NCBI RefSeq assembly: GCF_034541975.1
Contig: NZ_JAVYJM010000001.1
Length of the DNA stretch: 64,000 bases
Source of the DNA: Dermacoccus abyssi
GTDB taxonomy: Bacteria; Actinomycetota; Actinomycetes; Actinomycetales; Dermatophilaceae
Direction: 5' to 3' (one strand)
The translations under genes were made by a program, and so were the position numbers. The notes beneath the pieces are model-generated. The model worked only from the letters and a program-made list of their open reading frames with translations. It searched no databases and was not told where the DNA came from. Shown here piece by piece: positions 61,460-64,000 of this stretch (positions within the stretch are counted from its first letter, which is position 1; each line of letters begins with the position of its first letter).

Positions 61460-62387
61460 TCGTCCGACGCTCGTCGTCGGATCGAGCGGCCTGCTCGGTT
61501 CGTCCGTCAGCACGCTGCTCGGTGACCGGGCGTTGCGCGCCCGCGTCCGGTGGAGCACACCGGACGCGCCGGGCGACCTGGCCGCCGCGGCGAACGCTCT
61601 TCTCGCGAGTGTCGAAGACGCGCCGTGGCGCGTCATGTGGTGCGCAGGCGCCGGCGTGGTCGGCACGTCCCAGGAGGCGCTCGATCGGGAGGTCGAGGAG
61701 TTCGCCGGATTCCTCGAGCACCTCACCGCAGCGGCCGGCGACCAGCGCGGCACCGTGTTTCTGGCCTCGTCGGCCGGCGGCCTGCTCGCCGGTGCCGACG
61801 GTCCTCGGCCTTTCACCGAGGCAACCGAACCCGCTCCTCTGGCGCCCTACGGCCACGCCAAGCTCGCCATGGAGCAGGTCGCGACGAGAAAGCTCGGTGA
61901 CGCACATCAGCGCCTCGCCATCGGCCGCATCGCCAACCTCTACGGCCCGGGACAGAACCTGGCCAAGATGCAGGGACTCATCTCCCACCTCGGCCGCACG
62001 CTCGTCTCCGGCAGCCCGCTCGGGGTCTACGTGCCGATCGACACGATCCGCGACTACCTCTACGCCGACGACTGCGCCGCCATGGCGCTCGCCTTCGTCG
62101 AGACGGCCGAGGAGCGCGACCTCGCGCACACGACGAAGATCCTCGCCAGCGGCAACGGTGTGACGATCGGCGAGCTGATCGGCCTGCTACGTCACCTGAC
62201 GAAGCGCAAGCCGCACGTCATCTACGCCGCCTCCAAGCTGGCCTCCGCGCAGTCGAGCGACCTGCGACTGCGCTCCATGGTGCTGCCGGAGCTCAACGCG
62301 TACGCCACCACTCCCCTGCCCGTCGGCGTCTCGGCGACGGTCGAGGGCATCCTGCGCCAGTTCCGCGAGGGAGAACTCGCGAGCTGA
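61452..62387 (+). CDS. NAD-dependent epimerase/dehydratase (extended SDR)
   Basis: A 311-residue Rossmann-fold protein. The dinucleotide loop is VVGSSGLLGSSV (GxxGxxG). The active site has SSAGG and YGHAK (Y...K). IANLYGPGQNLAKMQGLISHL and IDTIRDYLYADDCAAMAL are typical of nucleotide-sugar epimerases or reductases. It overlaps the end of the glycosyltransferase gene by eight bases and so should act on the same glycan pathway, for example making or changing the sugar donor. ATG 61452 or GTG 61449 may start it. The substrate is unknown. Confidence 0.85.
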   Translation: MADRPTLVVGSSGLLGSSVSTLLGDRALRARVRWSTPDAPGDLAAAANALLASVEDAPWRVMWCAGAGVVGTSQEALDREVEEFAGFLEHLTAAAGDQRGTVFLASSAGGLLAGADGPRPFTEATEPAPLAPYGHAKLAMEQVATRKLGDAHQRLAIGRIANLYGPGQNLAKMQGLISHLGRTLVSGSPLGVYVPIDTIRDYLYADDCAAMALAFVETAEERDLAHTTKILASGNGVTIGELIGLLRHLTKRKPHVIYAASKLASAQSSDLRLRSMVLPELNAYATTPLPVGVSATVEGILRQFREGELAS

Positions 62388-62440
62388 CCCAGCACGCGCG
62401 AGCCCGACAGGGGTCCTCCCCATACGCACAGCCCAACTGA

Positions 62441-62486
62441 AACGCCGAAGGCGGCCCCGGTCGAAACCGGGGCCGCCTTCGGCGTT
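62441..62486. terminator. Bidirectional terminator of rpoC and the glycan module
   Basis: A perfect 21-bp stem joins 62441-62461 to 62466-62486. The loop is CGAA on the plus strand and UUCG in the rpoC-sense RNA, a very stable tetraloop. It begins 15 bases beyond the rpoC stop and about 54 bases beyond the epimerase stop. GGTC, not a U-tract, follows on the plus strand. Confidence 0.9.
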
Positions 62487-62500
62487 GGTCCTGCGAACGA

Positions 62501-64000
62501 TCAGCTGTCGAAGCCGAGCGAAGCGTCGTCCAGGCGGACGGCCTCACCCGAACCCGGGCCGAAGACCGGGTAGTCGTACGGCTGGTAGTCCGGCAGCGCG
62601 TACATCGCGGCCTTCGCCTCTTCCGTCGGCTCGACCTTGACGTTGCGGTAGCGCGTCAGGCCGGTACCGGCCGGGATGAGCTTACCGAGGATGACGTTCT
62701 CCTTGAGGCCCAGCAGCGGGTCGCTCTTGGCGTTCATCGCGGCCTCGGTGAGGACGCGCGTCGTCTCCTGGAACGAAGCGGCCGACAGCCACGACTCGGT
62801 GGCCAGCGACGCCTTCGTGATACCCATGAGCTCGCTACGACCCGACGCCGGACGTCCGCCCTCGGCGAGAGCCTGACGCGAAGAGTCCTCGAAGCGCGCG
62901 CGCTCCGCTAGCTCACCCGGGAGCAGGTCGGTGTCGCCGGCCTCGATGATCGTCACGCGACGCAGCATCTGGCGCACGATGACCTCGATGTGCTTGTCGT
63001 GGATCGACACACCCTGCTGGCGGTACACGCCCTGGACCTCGTCGACGAGGTGCTTCTGCACCTCACGCGGGCCGAGGATGCGCAGCACCTGCTTCGGGTC
63101 GATCGCACCCTGCACGAGCAGCGTGCCGACCTCGACGCGGTCGCCGTCCGCGACGAGCAGGCGCGCACGCTTGCTCACCGGGTAGGCGTGCGGCTCGGAG
63201 CCGTCGTCCGGAACGAGGTGGATTCGACGGGCCTTGTCCGTCTCCTCGATCTCGATCTTTCCGGCGGCCTCGGCGATCGGGGCGACACCCTTCGGCGTAC
63301 GAGCTTCGAAGAGCTCGACGACTCGGGGCAGACCCTGCGTGATGTCGTCACCGGCAGCACCACCGGTGTGGAAGGTACGCATCGTCAGCTGGGTGCCGGG
63401 CTCACCGATCGACTGGGCCGCGATGATACCGACGGCCTCACCGATGTCGACGAGTTTGCCGGTGGCCAGCGAACGGCCGTAGCACTTCGCACACGTACCG
63501 ACGCGGGACTCACAGGTGAGGACCGAGCGGACCTTGACCTCTTCGATGCCGGCCTCGATCAGCGCGTCGAGCGCGACGTCACCGAGGTCGTCACCGGCCT
63601 GCAGGTACGTCTTGCCGTCGATCTCGATGTCGGTCGCGACGTTACGTGCGTACACGCTCGACTCGACGTCCTCGTGCTCGACGAGCGCGCCGTCGGCGTT
63701 GCGCTGCGCGATCGGCAGGACGAGACCGCGCTTCGTGCCACAGTCCTCCTCGCGGATGATGACGTCCTGCGACACGTCGACGAGACGACGCGTGAGGTAA
63801 CCCGAGTCAGCCGTACGCAGAGCGGTGTCGGCCAGACCCTTACGAGCACCGTGGGTCGAGATGAAGAACTCCAGAACCGACAGGCCCTCACGGAAGTTGG
63901 CCTTGATCGGACGCGGGATGATCTCGCCCTTCGGGTTGGCCATGAGGCCACGCATACCCGCGAGCTGACGCAGCTGGAACCAGTTACCTCGGGCACCCGA
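62501..64000 (-). CDS. rpoC: RNA polymerase beta' subunit, C-terminal part (gene continues beyond the window)
   Basis: The last 499 codons of rpoC; the frame is open to the right edge (GARGNWFQLRQLAGMRGLMANPKG), so the start lies outside. Visible are the trigger-loop region SVLEFFISTHGARKGLADTALRTADSGYLTRRLVDV, the second zinc site with EEDCGT and CESRVGTCAKCYGRS, the bridge-proximal GEAVGIIAAQSIGEPGTQLTMRTFHTGGAA, and the C-terminal SWLSAASFQETTRVLTEAAM and LGLKENVILGKLIPAGTG. It is the catalytic large subunit with RpoB. Confidence 0.98.
   Translation of the reverse strand, partial: SGARGNWFQLRQLAGMRGLMANPKGEIIPRPIKANFREGLSVLEFFISTHGARKGLADTALRTADSGYLTRRLVDVSQDVIIREEDCGTKRGLVLPIAQRNADGALVEHEDVESSVYARNVATDIEIDGKTYLQAGDDLGDVALDALIEAGIEEVKVRSVLTCESRVGTCAKCYGRSLATGKLVDIGEAVGIIAAQSIGEPGTQLTMRTFHTGGAAGDDITQGLPRVVELFEARTPKGVAPIAEAAGKIEIEETDKARRIHLVPDDGSEPHAYPVSKRARLLVADGDRVEVGTLLVQGAIDPKQVLRILGPREVQKHLVDEVQGVYRQQGVSIHDKHIEVIVRQMLRRVTIIEAGDTDLLPGELAERARFEDSSRQALAEGGRPASGRSELMGITKASLATESWLSAASFQETTRVLTEAAMNAKSDPLLGLKENVILGKLIPAGTGLTRYRNVKVEPTEEAKAAMYALPDYQPYDYPVFGPGSGEAVRLDDASLGFDS

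Overview
The window is a piece of a high-GC Gram-positive chromosome. The r-protein operons have actinobacterial order (S10, spc, alpha and str clusters). There is a DtxR/IdeR-type iron box, many initiation regions look leaderless, S3/S5/L17 carry charged low-complexity tails, and the LpqY/SugABC-type transporter and DesA-D-type siderophore genes all fit Actinobacteria. A Micrococcales member near Dermacoccaceae or a related family is my guess from gene content only.

Layout. (1) Bases 1-3250 are a small accessory patch: the 3' end of an unrecognised coiled-coil gene, an AbiV/HEPN-type abortive-infection gene, and a third gene broken by an in-frame TGA. (2) Bases 3254-14281 hold housekeeping genes: ychF, a DUF389 membrane protein, rmuC, an OafA-type acyltransferase with SGNH domain, ispH, xseA-xseB, a DUF4245 protein, and glpX followed by a PfkB sugar kinase. 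(3) Bases 14327-19478 are an iron-regulated hydroxamate siderophore operon (lysine decarboxylase, lysine N-hydroxylase, and one polypeptide joining a GNAT acyltransferase to an IucA/IucC synthetase), preceded by a near-consensus iron box and closed by a hairpin. (4) Bases 19512-23947 (minus) encode a complete sugar ABC importer resembling LpqY-SugABC. (5) Bases 24206-27800 (plus) hold class I fumarase, beta-carbonic anhydrase and malate dehydrogenase. (6) A class I/II aminotransferase and glmM lead into rpsI-rplM. (7) A small HTH regulator with a perfect operator-like inverted repeat is divergent from rplM. (8) Bases 32567-50394 (minus) are truA, rplQ-rpoA-rpsD-rpsK-rpsM, rpmJ-infA, map-adk-secY, the spc cluster rplO to rplN, and the S10 cluster rpsQ to rpsJ, separated by strong hairpins. 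(9) An AspT-type aminotransferase, a lipoprotein and a large polytopic membrane protein separate this from the str operon (tuf, fusA, rpsG, rpsL). (10) A two-gene glycosyltransferase/SDR module in the opposite orientation lies between rpsL and the 3' part of rpoC, which runs off the right edge.

The sequence is mostly core genome. The most unusual items are the DesC-DesD-type fusion under an iron box, the decayed or defence-like left edge, the HTH operator overlapping a promoter of a probably leaderless gene, three exact 19-bp tandem repeats beside the tuf terminator, alternative hairpins in the rpsM leader, and several very long perfect palindromes without U-tracts at operon ends. I saw no rRNA, tRNA, CRISPR array, insertion sequence or prophage.
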